A stretch of 64,000 nt of DNA, from NCBI GenBank assembly GCA_037013495.1, contig CM072806.1, positions 30,692,001 to 30,756,000 on the forward strand, written 5' to 3'. Of this stretch, positions 20,745 to 32,784 are shown piece by piece. How positions within the stretch are numbered: position 1 is the stretch's first letter; every line of letters starts with the position of its first letter. The notes below the pieces were generated by a model that saw only the letters and a list, made by a program, of their open reading frames with translations, did not search any database and was not told the origin of the DNA. Both the position numbers and the translations under genes were made by a program. The DNA is from Hippophae tibetana. Taxonomy: Eukaryota; Streptophyta; Magnoliopsida; Rosales; Elaeagnaceae.

Positions 20745-22010
20745 AGGCTATTAAACTCTTACAACCATTACTTTTGGGATGACCCATATCTATTCAAGAT
20801 AGATTAAGATCAAATCATCCAAAAGTTTGTATCTGAAGAAGAACATAAAGCATCTTGGCCTTTTGTCATTATTTCCATTGTCGAGGCCATTTTAGAGGTA
20901 ACAAAATGGCCCTTAAGGTGTTATAATTTGGATTTTACTAGAAAATTCTATTTAAAGATGCTAGTATGTTTTACACACAATATGTTTGATGTCAAAGGAT
21001 AGGTAATATAGAAAGATGAGATGAAAATCCTTTGATATCTAATTTAGTTGTTGAACTATTTGATGCATGGGGATTGACTTTATAGGTCCCTTTCCCCCAT
21101 CTTCTATATATAAAAATATTTTTGGTAGTTATAGATTATGGGTCCAAATGGATAAAAGTTTACCCATTAAAACTAATGATGCTAAGTTGTTGTGAAATTT
21201 TGAAGGATTCAATTTTTAGTAGATTCAAGATGCCTAGAGCAATAATAAGTGATGAAGGGAGCATTTTTGATACAAACTTTTCAATGGGGTACTGAAGAGG
21301 TATAATATTACACACAAAGTGGCTACTCTATATCATCCACAAACATCTAGTCAAGTGAAAGTGAGAAATAAGAAAATCCAAGGGGTTTAAGAAAGCACTG
21401 TGTATCCTTTAAGGAAGGATTGGGCAATCCAATTGAATGCTACCTTATAGGCTTATCGCAAAGTATACAAAACACTCATTGGAATGAGCCCTTATCAGTT
21501 ATTGTTTGCGAAAGTGTGTCACTTACTCGTTGAGCTCTAACACAAGACTTATTGGGAAATTAAAGAGCTAAACATGGATTTATACAAATCAAGAAAGAAA
21601 CGATTGCTCCAACTCAGTAAACTTGAAGAGATTAGGGATGAAGCCTATGAAAATTCCAAGTTGTACAAAGAGCGTACTAAGTGCTATCATGATGAGAGGC
21701 TAGTTTGTAAGTCTTTTTTTCCTAGAATGAAAGTTCTTTTATTTAACTCTCATTTGAGATTGTTTTCAATAAATTTGCGATAAAGGTGGGATGGAACGTA
21801 CACAATTACACAATTATTTACACATAGAGTAGTAGAGTTGTTGGATTCAAAAACACAAACAACATTTTAGGTCAATGGGTATCGTGTTCAGCCCTATTTA
21901 GAAGAGGGACATAAAATAGTATACATTGAGTTTATATAGGTATATGAACCTAGTCATCTTATAGAAAATATGTCTTGCTAAGACGTTAAAATGGAAATGG
22001 ATAGAAGGAA
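20745..22010 (+). pseudogene. Athila integrase remnant
   Basis: Decayed zinc-binding HHCC region near 20850-21010 ('CRGHFRG', 'CQRIGNIER'), then 'LFDAWGIDFIGPFPPS' (core Asp), 'HPQTSSQVKV' near 21340, and 'WAIQLNATL.AYRKVYKT'. The C-terminal part has 'MSPYQLLF', 'EIRDEAYENSKLYKERTK', 'MKVLLFNSHLRLF' and 'VNGYRVQPYLEEG'. It ends at about 22010 with the typical Athila pol 3' end (GCTAAGACGTTAAA). Many stops. Same family as the minus-strand element at 58797-62784. Confidence 0.85.
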
Positions 22011-23760
22011 ACCCATCATTGTAGGTATTTATAACTATTTGTTGAAATTTATAAGAACATAGTTTATCTATGTAAATTTAAATATTTGGATTAATGGATG
22101 CACCTGTAATCCCATACAAACACTTGAGCAATGTAAGTTATAAGTTGGGGGTGGGAAAAGTTACATTATAAAATGGGGCTAATTTGAAATTTTTATTTAA
22201 ACATATGTTTACATTTTTATATTGTTTATATTTTTACTTGTTTTTGTGTGCTTTTTATTTATTTTAAGTGGTTTTAGGAAATTTAGTTTAATTTTAAAAT
22301 TTTCTTGTAAAATTATCATATCTATTAGTTAGTATTAAGTAAATGATTAAATCTTTGCACTGTTAAATTAATTTCTAAAATATTTCATAGAGTAATGTGA
22401 TAATTAGTTTGTTTTTGTCATAATTTGTATTTCATGACAAAATATTTTAGGAATCAAATAATAGAGACTACCTTGTGAGAAATTTTGAGTCATTATCTTC
22501 TCGTTGTAAGTGATAATATTTTTCTACTCTTTCAAACACTCTTTTCATCAATTCTAAATTAATAGACATTCTCTATAGATTTTTGCATTGAATGATAGAA
22601 TTTTACAATATAATAAAGTGTCAAATATTTATTTTTATTGTTTAAATTGAATGACTTAAGTAGAAATTAAAAGTATATTTCTTTCTTCATTCATACATGA
22701 TTTCTAAAAAGGAGACATATATGGGGTTATCTAAACAAGACAAAAGAAAAAGTAAAAAATTAGCTAGTCACCATATCTACAAAATATGTATGAAGTGTAC
22801 ATGGTTCCTCTCTAAAAAGAAAATAATATCTCTAAAAAAAGAGATAAATAAAAAGAAAAAAAGAGAGAAAAATGAATAGTATAAGCTATATAATATGACC
22901 CAAAAATATACTATAAAGTTGTGAGAAATGGTTAAATACAAATTAAAAGATAGGAAATAAATCCACACGAAATCATTGCAATTTTTCATCTCTTAAAGAC
23001 ATATAACTTAAAATTTGTTTTTGATGAATTTGATTGATGCGTGAGGATAATATTTGATTTCTTTATAAGTCCTTTCATGAGATCAATATTATGCACAACT
23101 TTGAGCTTTTTATTCTTTAATCGTGTGAATTTACTAGTTCATTTCTATACATAAACTCTATTCACATATAAAAGTGCCTCAATATATATGATTAGTGTTA
23201 TCAAAAGTATACATTGTGAGGTTAAAGTCAAAGCAAATTCAGTATCCATACAATGAAATTGGGCAAATTTAATATTAATACATTTTTTTATTTCAATATG
23301 AAAATGATTTTCAACTAATTATTATAGTAAACTATGAATGTTTAAAATATTAAAATGACTTATGCTACACATTTTAATTTTAAGCTTGGAAGAAATTAAA
23401 AAGCATGAGAAATTTCATTGTTCTTTATTTTGTTATCTTTTTCACTGTTTTACTTTGTTTTAAATTTTATTTTGTTTGTTTTGTGTTATTTGTTTGTTTT
23501 TTAATTTATTTTTGATGTTTATGGGTATCTTCTCTAAAATCCCTCACGAGACTTAAACTCATCCACTAAGACAACTTAGGGGTTTAAAGGCTTATCGCAT
23601 ATGCTAAATAAAACTGTGTCAATCTATAGAAATGATTTAGTATAGTTTAATTTTATTATAGTTTTTGTTTTTAGTTTTTTTCCTATCTTGCCAAGAGACT
23701 AGCAATAAGTTGGTTGGGGTTGTGATGAGTGCTTAAAAACACTTAATATATTAGAGAACT
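22011..23760 (+). mobile_element. Athila 3' untranslated region and LTR start
   Basis: Non-coding region matching, in opposite orientation, 42931-44560 and 55298-57260: a 'GTTGGGGGTGGGAAAAGTTACAT' type block near 22140, an 'AGGTTTAAAGGCTTATCGCATATG' type block near 23580, and 'CTAGCAATAAGTTGGTTG' just before the LTR. TGATGAGTGCTTAAAAA at 23723 is the LTR start of this family. LTR homology stops after about 40 bp, so the LTR is truncated. Confidence 0.65.
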
Positions 23761-24678
23761 TCACCTCGTTCATCCCTACCTTATTTTGTAAATGTAGCTA
23801 CTATGACTCATCTAAACATGTTCAAGTAGGTTGCATTATGAAATTAACTCCTATCTACTCAATCTATAAAATTCTATATAAATTCTCTTGATGTGCCAAT
23901 TACTTGAGATTTAAGATAATTGATTACTAATTCTTTTTCCACAAAAATTACTAGAATAATTAAAATAATAATAAAAGATTTTATAATATGAAAAATATTA
24001 AGATAATATTTAAATAAGGTTGCAGTGTTAAGTGACTGTTTTACATTTTATTTCCTGAAAGAAGTGCTCGTGTGAATCACTTATTTCATTTAGCAAAGAG
24101 TCATACCTTACTTTCTTATTCTCTTCGTATGGAATTCGATGTTGAAACAGAGACATGGGAAGAAGCCATTGCCTATAACAAAAAGTCATACACTCCTTTG
24201 TTGAACTTACTCCATTTTCTTAAACTTATATTTTGCAAGATGCATTCTTAAGTCTTGACTGCATTGAAATCTTAGCAAACATTAATAGAGATTTTGATTG
24301 ATAAAAGGATCCAAATCAGGAGAACATTCTCAAAATGTACTCTTTCATAAAATTTAATATTTTATGAGTTTAAATTTATTTTTTGGGCAAGTTTGTAGTT
24401 ATTGTCAAAAATTGTTATATTCGAAATGTAACGTGTAGACAACTACAATCAACTTCCATTTGAAAAATGAATGAATAAATGTACAAAATGGAAGGAATAT
24501 TACTGAAGAAAGAGTAAGAATAATACTGTAGAACTTTTACATAGTAGATCAGAACTTTCTCATAAGGTAAATGAGACTCAATTTGAAGAAGTATCATTTT
24601 TAGAATATGATTGAGATTTGACCATAAATACAACCCCACAATAGTTAGGAAGATGGGAAAGTAGATAAACAAACTATA
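23761..24678. other. No gene recognised
   Basis: AT-rich DNA between the truncated Athila LTR and the hAT insertion. No coding motif, repeat or RNA gene seen. The hAT element was inserted into this sequence. Confidence 0.5.
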
Positions 24679-24686
24679 AATATGAG
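24679..24686. repeat. hAT target-site duplication, left copy
   Basis: AATATGAG, identical to 29767-29774. Eight bases is the standard duplication size for hAT transposition. Confidence 0.9.
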
Positions 24687-24850
24687 TAGGATGGGCATGG
24701 GGACGAGCGGGGACGGATTTGAATATAACCGTCCCCGAACCGAATTATAAAATCTGTCCCCGAAATCGTCCGAAAACCGTTGTAGTTCGGGGATAGTTTT
24801 TTACCCGTGGTTAACAGTTCAGGACAGTTATTGAAAAAAACCGAAAAAAC
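24687..24850 (+). repeat. Left hAT terminus and subterminal repeats
   Basis: Terminus followed by repeated CGTCCCCGAAC/CCGAAC motifs. Its partner is 29590-29766. These are probably transposase-binding sites, which is inference from position. Confidence 0.7.
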
Positions 24851-25143
24851 CATTTTTCAAAATCCTATTCAATTGAACGCCCTTTAGCAATGCAATTCAA
24901 CCAAAACAAATGGTTGATATTGAATTTATTATCTGAATTTGTTATTTTGAGTTTATGATAAAAAAATTTAACATTTAATAATATATATTTCTATGAATCT
25001 AGATAAGATTAAATACATATAATGATATAAACAAGAAACACAAGATATAAATAAAATATTATAAACTAATACAAATATTGAAATCTAATTAAATAAATTT
25101 AAGAAAACTTCAATTACAATAAATCAAAACTTCTTTCTTCTAA

Positions 25144-27664
25144 TTATTCATCAACTGTACGCATTTCCTGCAAAAATCAAACATATAAAATCACTTTTAT
25201 AAACCAAAATAATAAATTGATTAATCAATAATATAAATTTTTTACCTCAACATCATCTTCTGCAATATTAATAGTGGAAGCGGATGAACCAGGAGATAAC
25301 ATATCTGAATAAATTATAAAATATTTAAATACATAATTAAATAATTAATATATAATACATAAAACAAGTGTTAATAAAATATAATATGTATTAAATATAT
25401 AAACTTATACCTTGTTTATGAATATTAGCCCATAACTAATCTTGAGTACACATCAAAGCTTCCAATGTGTTTTCTTTGAGTCTACTACGATGTTTGCTCA
25501 CTACTCTACCACTTGTACTAAATGCAGATTCTGAAGCAACTGTGGTGATCGGAATAGCCAAGATATCTCTAGCCATATCATGCATTATTGGATACTTATG
25601 TTTATTACACTTCCACCAAGACAATATATCAAACTCTTCATCCGAAATTTCTACATCAACCTCCTCTAAATAAGAGTCTAACTCAGATTTCAAAGATCTA
25701 GCTTTATTTTGCATTAATTTCCATTGTTTATACTCATTTATACCACTAGGATTAAGAACACTAGTACCTTTTGAACTTTGAGATGTATTGGAACGTGTTG
25801 AAAATTCAATTTGTCGACTCTCTTCTAAAATTTGTTTATTTCGGTACATATTTATCAAATCATAACATTTTGTTCTCACCTTTTCAATTTCAAAAAAGAC
25901 ATTCTCTCCATATATTCTTGGAAAATAGAATTCGAGATAATTCATCTTAAATCTAGGATCCAAAACAACTCCTATAGCCATGACAATATTAACTTCTTGC
26001 CAATACTTATCAATTTTTACAAGCATGTTTGACGCCATTCCCTTGACCAAATCATCCTCATCATTAATCCAATTATATAATGACAATTTGATGTCACAAA
26101 TATGAGGAAATAACATGTTTATGGTGGGATAATTGGAACCAGAAATCAATTCAGTAACCTTGTAAAATACTTCTAACTTATCACAAATTGTACTTGCCAT
26201 TTTCCAATCCAATGCATCAGGAAGACTATTATAATTCTTATCCAATTGTTTTAAACGAGGAAACACTTTCTCATAAAACAATGCATTTTTAAGCATTAAA
26301 AAAGTAGAATTCCAACGAGTTTTACAATCAAGAGATAAATTCTTACAAGAAGACTTTATCTCTTGAGATGCAATCTTTTTAAATTTTGCCTCCCTCTTTT
26401 GTGTTGCTGTCCAATATGCAACACTATCTCTAACTTTAACAATGCATTGAGAAATTAGATTTAACCCATCTTTCACTACCAAGTTTAATATGTGAGTAGC
26501 ACAACGCATGTGAAAAATATCTTCATACAATAATATTGAAGTTCTATCTAATGAATCTAACAGATCAGGTAGCATTGAATCATTAGTAGAACAATTAACT
26601 AAAGTTAAGGTTGAAATCTTACGATCAATGTTCCAATCCAAAAAGCAACTCATTAGTTCTTGACCAATAACTGCAGCATTGTGTGGAGCAGGAACATATA
26701 TAAACCTACAAAAAATTATATAGTAACAATAAAATTGTTATATACAATCATTTAATATATCAAATCTCTAAAAAAATATTTAATAGGAATTGTATAAATT
26801 TCAACAATAAACTTAAAAATTACCTTATTATTTTACTATGCAAATACCAATTGTCATCAATGAAATGACAAGTTACAGCCATGAATCCTTTGTTCTGATT
26901 TCCAGACTTCCACATATCACTCGTGATTGCAACACGACTTTTATTGTTCTCCAACATATCCATCATTTTTTTTCTCAACATCATAAATCTTTATAATGTC
27001 TCTCTTAACTGTCGCCCGAGAAATAGGCTTCCATATTGGTTGTAATGAATGTGAATATTCCCTAAATCCATGATGTTCTACAATACTAAGAGGATACTCG
27101 TGTAAAATTATCATCTTTGCACATTTGTCACGAGAAACTTGAGAATCAAAATTCCAATGTCCTAATTCAATTCTATCCCTTTTCTTGTTAGGATTTAACA
27201 ATGATTGACTGATACCCCTTTCTTGACGTTTGAATGGACAACCTTTTGTATGTGCTTTCAAATGAGATGTCCCATTCCTTGTATCACCTCCTAACCGTTT
27301 TCCGCAATAATTACATATTACCTTCCATATCCCATTAATTTTCTTCCTTTCAAAATGAACCCATGCTTCAGACTTTAATTTAGCCTTCCCATCTTCCTCC
27401 TCACTACATTCATTTGATGGTTGACTTTGTGTATTTTCAGGTGAAGAGGTTGATGTAAGGAGAGGAACATTTGTATGTTGATCGGCACTTGAAGTTCCAC
27501 CACTTGTTACCTCTACATTAAGTTCAATGTCATTTACTCCTTGAGATGATTGTGGTGAACAATTCTGACAAAAATAACTTTCAAAATGTAAATTCATATG
27601 TAAAAAATATATACTTATACTTTCTATTATCTCAAGTTACCTTTTCAACATATTCACTTGTCAT
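25144..27664 (-). pseudogene. hAT transposase with BED zinc finger, two lesions
   Basis: Exons 27641-27664, 26824-27564, 26705-25411, 25304-25246 and 25167-25144 join at GT-AG introns. Total length is 2,143 nt, one base too many. After an A8 run at about 26967-26974 the frame shifts by +1, and removing one A would make 714 codons. The BED finger has C92, C95, H109 and H113. The middle holds the RNase-H-like fold ('AIGVVLDPRFKM', 'RCATHILNLVVKDGL'). The C-terminal hAT dimerisation domain reads 'DILAIPITTVASESAFS' and 'GRVVSKHRSRLKENTLEAL'. A TAG near 25434-25436 replaces the Trp codon usual after 'CTQD', removing about 30 terminal residues. Transposases of this class bind the element's ends and cut and paste it. 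This copy looks inactive, though a base-calling error in the A8 run cannot be excluded. Confidence 0.9.
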
Positions 27665-27739
27665 GATATTTAAAATCTCTGGATAGTCTTGATATGATAA
27701 CCTCTAATGCCAGTGATCCTTATCCTGGAACGTGGCTGC

Positions 27740-29010
27740 ACACTAAATAGCACACACGGTTTTAGCACACTAAATAGCACACACAGTTTTAGCACAATTA
27801 ATAGCACACACAGTTTTAGCACACTAAATAGCACCCACAATTTTAGCACACTAAATAGCACACACAGTTTTAGCACACTAAATAGCACACACAGTTTTAG
27901 CACACACAGTTTTAGCACACTAAATAGCACACACAGGTTTAGCACACTAAATAGCACACATAGTTTTAGCACATTGGTTCACAATTTACACAACACATGT
28001 CACTACACTTTTACACACTTTCTGTGAGCACACAACACATACACTACCACAACACACATTGCCTTCCACATCACACATATTACACAGTTTTAGCACACAC
28101 ATTTTTAGCACATTGGTTCACAATTTACACAACATATGTCACTACACTTTTACACACTTTCTGTGAGCACACAACACATACACTTCCACAACACACATTG
28201 CCTTCCACATCACACATATTACACAGTTTTAGCACACATAGTTTTAGAACACTAAATAGCGCACACAGTTTTAGCACATGGGTTCACAATTTACACAACA
28301 CATGTCACTACACTTTTACACACTTTTTGTGAGCACACAACACATACACTTCCACAGCACACATTGCCTTCCACATCACACATATTACACAGTTTTAGCA
28401 CATTGGTTCACAATTTACACAACACATGTCACTACACTTTTACACACTTTCTGTGAGCACACAACACATACACTTCCATAAGACACATTGCCTTCCACAT
28501 CATACATATTACACAGTTTTAGCACACACAGTTTTAGCACATTGGTTCACAATTTACACAACACATGTCACTACACTTTTACACACTTTCTGTGAGCACA
28601 CAACACATACACTTCCACAACACACATTGCCTTCCACATCACACATATTACACAATTTTAGCGCACTAAATAGCACACACAGTTTTAGCACACTAAATAG
28701 CACACATAGTTTTAGCACATTGGTTCACAATTTACACACACACATATCACTACACTTTTACACACTTTCTGTGAGCACACAACACATACACTTCCACAAC
28801 ACACATTTCCTTCCACATCACACATATTACACAGTTTTAGCACACACAGTTTTAACACATTGGTTCACAATTTACACAACACATGTCACTACACTTTTAC
28901 ACACTTTTTGTGAGCACACAACACATACACTTCCAAAACACACATTGCCTTCCACATCACACATATTACACAGTTTTAGCACACTAAATAGCACACATAG
29001 TTTTATCACA
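27740..29010. repeat. Higher-order minisatellite inside the hAT element
   Basis: A first part (27740-27975) has about eight 27-bp units of the type ACTAAATAGCACACACAG followed by TTTTAGCAC. A second part has seven copies of a block beginning TTGGTTCACAATTTACACA (near 27973, 28111, 28278, 28402, 28540, 28719 and 28857). Block spacing varies from about 124 to 179 bp with the number of intervening short units. The array keeps frames open by chance, but the translations are low complexity. It lies just upstream of the transposase start codon. Confidence 0.9.
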
Positions 29011-29224
29011 CAATAATCTCTTTTTCCTCAACAACATAAATGTTGATGGTCTTGAAATAATTTATTGGTAAGTAGTAGACTACCCAAATGAATTGAGAAT
29101 TTTATAAATCTTTTATAACTCATTTATTAACATTACATAAATCATAATACAAGTTTATTCTCCATACACAAGGTTTTTATTATCTATGTTACCTTTCTCT
29201 TCTTCTCCACGACGTAGTACTGTG

Positions 29225-29400
29225 AATGGACTGGTGACGACTGGCGAAGATGTAGCGACTGGCAAAGATGCAGCGGCTGGAGAAGACGTAGCGGCTGGAG
29301 AAGATGCAGTGTGTGAAGAAGACGCAGCGGTTGAAGAAGACGCAGTGGCTGGAGAAGACGCAGTGACTGGAGAAGATGCAGTGGCTGGCGACGACGCGGC
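29225..29400 (-). repeat. 18-bp repeat tract, possible transposase leader exon
   Basis: About nine copies of an 18-bp unit like GCTGGAGAAGACGCAGTG. On the minus strand it would encode 'SSPATA' hexapeptides. The tract is followed on the minus strand by GAGAAAG|GTAACA at about 29192, a plausible splice donor, so it may sit in an upstream exon of the transposase transcript. No in-frame ATG is seen, so it may be untranslated. Confidence 0.55.
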
Positions 29401-29589
29401 ACTATGAGAGATGTATGCTGATTTGTAGATGGAAGATTGGAAGGAAAATGAGAGATTAAGAAAAAAAAGGAGGCGCTGAGAGAGTAGGGATTAGGAAATA
29501 CGATGGGCAAGCATAAATTAGGTTTATATGTTAGGTTAAAAATAAATAAATTTTCATTAATATATAATTTATTTAAATAAATATAATTA

Positions 29590-29766
29590 ATTTTGGGTAT
29601 GGGCGGGTTCGATTTTTAGTATAACCGTAACCGAACTATACCTACGCATTTATGTTCGGTTTTTACCCAAAATCGAACCCGTCCCCGAAATTACACGGTT
29701 AAAAACCGAACCATGGGTGCGGTTATCCATGGATAACTGAACCCGCGGTTTTTTTGCTCATCCCTA
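29590..29766 (-). repeat. Right hAT terminus and subterminal repeats
   Basis: Dense GGTTCGG/CCGAAC/CCATGG motifs ending GCTCATCCCTA. It mirrors 24687-24850. Confidence 0.75.
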
Positions 29767-29774
29767 AATATGAG
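29767..29774. repeat. hAT target-site duplication, right copy
   Basis: AATATGAG, identical to 24679-24686. Confidence 0.9.
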
Positions 29775-30147
29775 ACTTTGAATGAATATATGCATAATGA
29801 GCAATAGGGTGATGAGAGACCCAAACAACATTCATCATTTTTAGGATTTTGGACAACTTAACAAAATTGAAGAGTTATCACAAAAAATCCATACGTGGGA
29901 TAATAAGGTAAGTGTAATGTGTATAATAAAATATTTTTATTTTTATTTTTGGTATGATTATATCTTTAAATTGAAAGTTGCATGACTTATAAATTTTTGG
30001 GAGTGAGGTTTATTGAAAGTTTTTAGCCACCTGATAAAATAAGATCTTAGGATTATTAGAATTATAACCATGTGAGATTTAAAAATAGCATAGAAGCCTC
30101 TATTAGGAACATTTCGTTAATGCAACATATTAGAATACAGACAAAAA
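29775..30147. other. No gene recognised
   Basis: AT-rich flank of the hAT element with no motif identified. Confidence 0.5.
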
Positions 30148-30663
30148 TTTACTCTCGGTGTTTGTTCAATAATGGAATCCTTAGACAAATACATTTCATA
30201 TGCCATTTGGAAAGATGACTATTACCTTATATGATGTCGAATGCCCTTTTAGGTCTTTGCATTATAGGTCAGGCTTGCACTTGGTTGAGGAAAAGTTGAA
30301 CAGAGGTGATGTTATACATCTTTTGATGAAACTTTTTAAAATCGATGAGGAGGAAGAAAAATGAGTGCTAGAGGAAAAAAATACCAAGTTAGATTAATCG
30401 AGACAAAAATTCAATAACTTCATCATGAGTAATGATGACGAGTTTATTCATAGCATAGCTAGAGCATTCTTCCTATACCTACTGGGATGCACATTAGTTA
30501 CATATAAAATGAGTGGTTTTATACAAGTTTTTATTATAAACTTCTTTATGAATTTAAATAGAGTAAACAAGTATGTATGGGTGATAGAGACACTAGTGTG
30601 TTTATATCGATTTCTTGATGCTTCTAGTCAACATGGTTCATTATATTATTTTATTGCCTTATA
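30148..30663 (+). pseudogene. Plant mobile domain (PMD/MAIN-like) pseudogene
   Basis: Translation gives 'WNP', stop, 'TNTFHMPFGKMTITLYDV', which matches the 'RPETHTFH.P.GE.TVTL.DV' start of plant mobile domains. After a gap with stops it continues 'IARAFFLYLLGCTL', 'MSGFI' and 'VNKYVWVIETLVCLYRFL', matching 'HARAYILYLLG..LF.DKSG' and 'Y.WG.A.LA.LYR.L'. The substrate-like core between these blocks is missing. PMD genes derive from transposons and are also carried by Mutator-like and gypsy elements, so the source may be either. Dead. Confidence 0.7.
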
Positions 30664-31533
30664 AAAGCCTGATGCCTATAGTAGCATTAAGAGTGTGATC
30701 AGTTTGAAAACATTGAATTTGAGCTCATCCAATCCATTTCAATCATTTAATTAGATTGAGGAATTTTCATTTGATCTAATTTGATCACTTGTTTTCATGT
30801 GATTCGATTCGATTTGTTAATTGATGCCATCTATGTATTTTATGCCATTTTGCGCATTTAATTTTACAATATTCTATAACTTTTTTAATCAATAATCAAC
30901 GTCTTTGATTTAAAATGATGTCACAAATATCATAATAACAATGTAAATTAATATTGTTTGATAATGTTACAATCATAAACTCAACAAACATATAAAATTA
31001 AATCTAAATTTAAGTAAAAAATGTGAAAGGAGAAGAACTCAAGGATATTAGAATCTTTGGATATGATTAGTGGTCCGAAAATATTACACAATATTTTGCA
31101 CTCCCTTGTTTCAAATGTTGAGATTTAAAGGAGTATTTTTCTATCTCATTTCCTTTACATATATCAACCATTGGAAAATGAAGTTGTAAAAAATTGTGTA
31201 CAAAGTTTGGGTTATTGCTCATGTCCCTAAAATCTTGAGAAAACAACAAAAATAACCCTTTAAACTTGTGAACAAAAAAATAGCATCCCTTATGTCTAAT
31301 TTATACATTTTTACAATTAAAAAAAATTATAACATACCATTTGACATTAACGCTCTCAAACTTAACGAACTAAGAATTTTTGAATATAATCAAATCCAAT
31401 CATCAATTCAAAATCATTTATAATTTAGCTAATTTATTAGAATTTGTTAGGTTCATGAGATGATTGGATATTTTTCACACCACTAAGTAGAATTTATCTT
31501 ATTTATTTAAAGAAAAAGCTTTCAAATTTTTCT
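30664..31533. other. No gene recognised
   Basis: AT-rich spacer. A block near 31200-31370 ('gttattgctcatgtcccta') resembles dispersed plant repeats but I cannot classify it. Confidence 0.45.
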
Positions 31534-31536
31534 ATT

Positions 31537-32654
31537 CATTACAACAAAAAGGTAAAATAGGATGGTCATCGACCGTTTTATATGTCTTATAGGAAGGTTA
31601 GTGATTGTCCTATAATCATCAATCCTAAAAAAATTTAACATATAAGATGGCTAATGACCATCCTATAAAAAATCTATATAAGATGACTACGTACTGAACA
31701 TCTTATTTAATAAAAATGACCATCCTATAAGAATTTTTATAGTACACAGCTCTGTATGTATTTTTTAAAAAAAATAGATATTGATTATTTCCTAAGTAAA
31801 CTTAATCCTTATGTAGTGACAATTAAGATAGAAGTGTATAAACATGAAATTATTTCATATCTATTATAGATGAGTTATGTAGAATTGAAATAGCCATAAA
31901 AGAGAGGAAAATAAGGATAAATTAAGGAGGTAATTAGTGATAATAACATTAACTTTTGTTTTCAAACAATATGCTTAAGTCCTCACTTTAAATATCAAAC
32001 AGTGGCTGACTGGAATGGGACCGGATGGAAATGGCTGTGGACTAAATGTCGACGATTGGTGGGCACGAAGATGGATTTGGAAGTCTTAAAGGTCTAAAAC
32101 TTGCAATATGTGTGTTTTCTAATACGGAAATAATTGGAAACATGAGCTAGCCTTGTGCATTTATAAATAAAAATCATTTTAGGACCGCTACTAATTGTTC
32201 TATTGTATAATTGTTTTTTAAATAAACATTGATAATTTCCTACATTACAAAATTACATCAACTTCAAATTTCAAATTTCAAATTTCAAATTTCAAATTTC
32301 AAATTTCAAATTTCAAATTTCAAATTTTAAATTTCAAATTTCAAATTTCAAATTTCAAATTTCAAATTTCAAATTTCAAATTTCAAATTTAATTACTACC
32401 AGCCATCCTAAAATTATTTTTGTAAATTTTTTTAGGATGGCCACTAATGTCTTATTTGAAAACAAATAGGACGATCTCTAATTGTCCTAAAATAATTTTT
32501 TTAAGAGAGTCAAAAATCAACTTATAAAGTTTCACATAATATTTTTCATAATAATTGTCCCATATAACATATAAGATGTCTATTTACTTGTAATCGTTCT
32601 ATTTGTTTCTCACTCTAATAGTGACTGTCTTATATGTCTTATATTATTGTAGTA
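31537..32654. mobile_element. Non-autonomous CACTA-like element, 1.1 kb
   Basis: It starts CATTACAACAAAAAGG and ends ATTATTGTAGTA, imperfect CACTA-type termini. ATT occurs on both sides (31534-31536 and 32655-32657), the 3-bp duplication expected for CACTA. Subterminal 100-bp regions hold many copies of 'ggatggtca', 'gaccatcctata' and 'cttatatgtctta' in both orientations. No transposase is present. A long 7-bp tandem array sits in the middle. Confidence 0.6.
32264..32392. repeat. (TTCAAAT)n heptanucleotide array
   Basis: About 18 tandem copies of TTCAAAT with only one or two variants, so the array is recent or kept uniform. It lies within the CACTA-like element. Confidence 0.95.
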
Positions 32655-32784
32655 ATTACTTTTATTTTCTTTTCATTTCTAGTAACGTCATATTTATCAA
32701 ACAAAGCATGTGTTCAATACCATGAATCACCAAATGCCACTCGAGAGCACCTCATTATGGCATAAAGAAATTTGGGTTGTGATC

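Larger units (their letters stand above)
24687..29766 (-). mobile_element. hAT transposon, 5.08 kb
   Basis: Ends are TAGGATGGGCATG at the left and, as reverse complement, TAGGGATGAGCAAAA at the right: short imperfect inverted termini flanked by a perfect 8-bp duplication. Both subterminal 150-200 bp are crowded with 'GGTTCGG', 'CCCGAAC' and 'AACCG' motifs. A five-exon transposase gene runs on the minus strand (25144-27664). Between its first coding exon and the right end lie a large minisatellite and an 18-bp repeat tract. The identical duplications and well preserved exon structure imply a recent insertion. Confidence 0.9.

Noticed and set aside
27740..29010. CRISPR-like array
   Set aside because: Repeats are directly adjacent or nested with variable units, no unique spacers of constant length, and this is a plant genome.
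27707..29016. Long plus-strand frames of His/Ser/Thr repeats
   Set aside because: By-product of the hAT minisatellite; low complexity and present in several frames at once.
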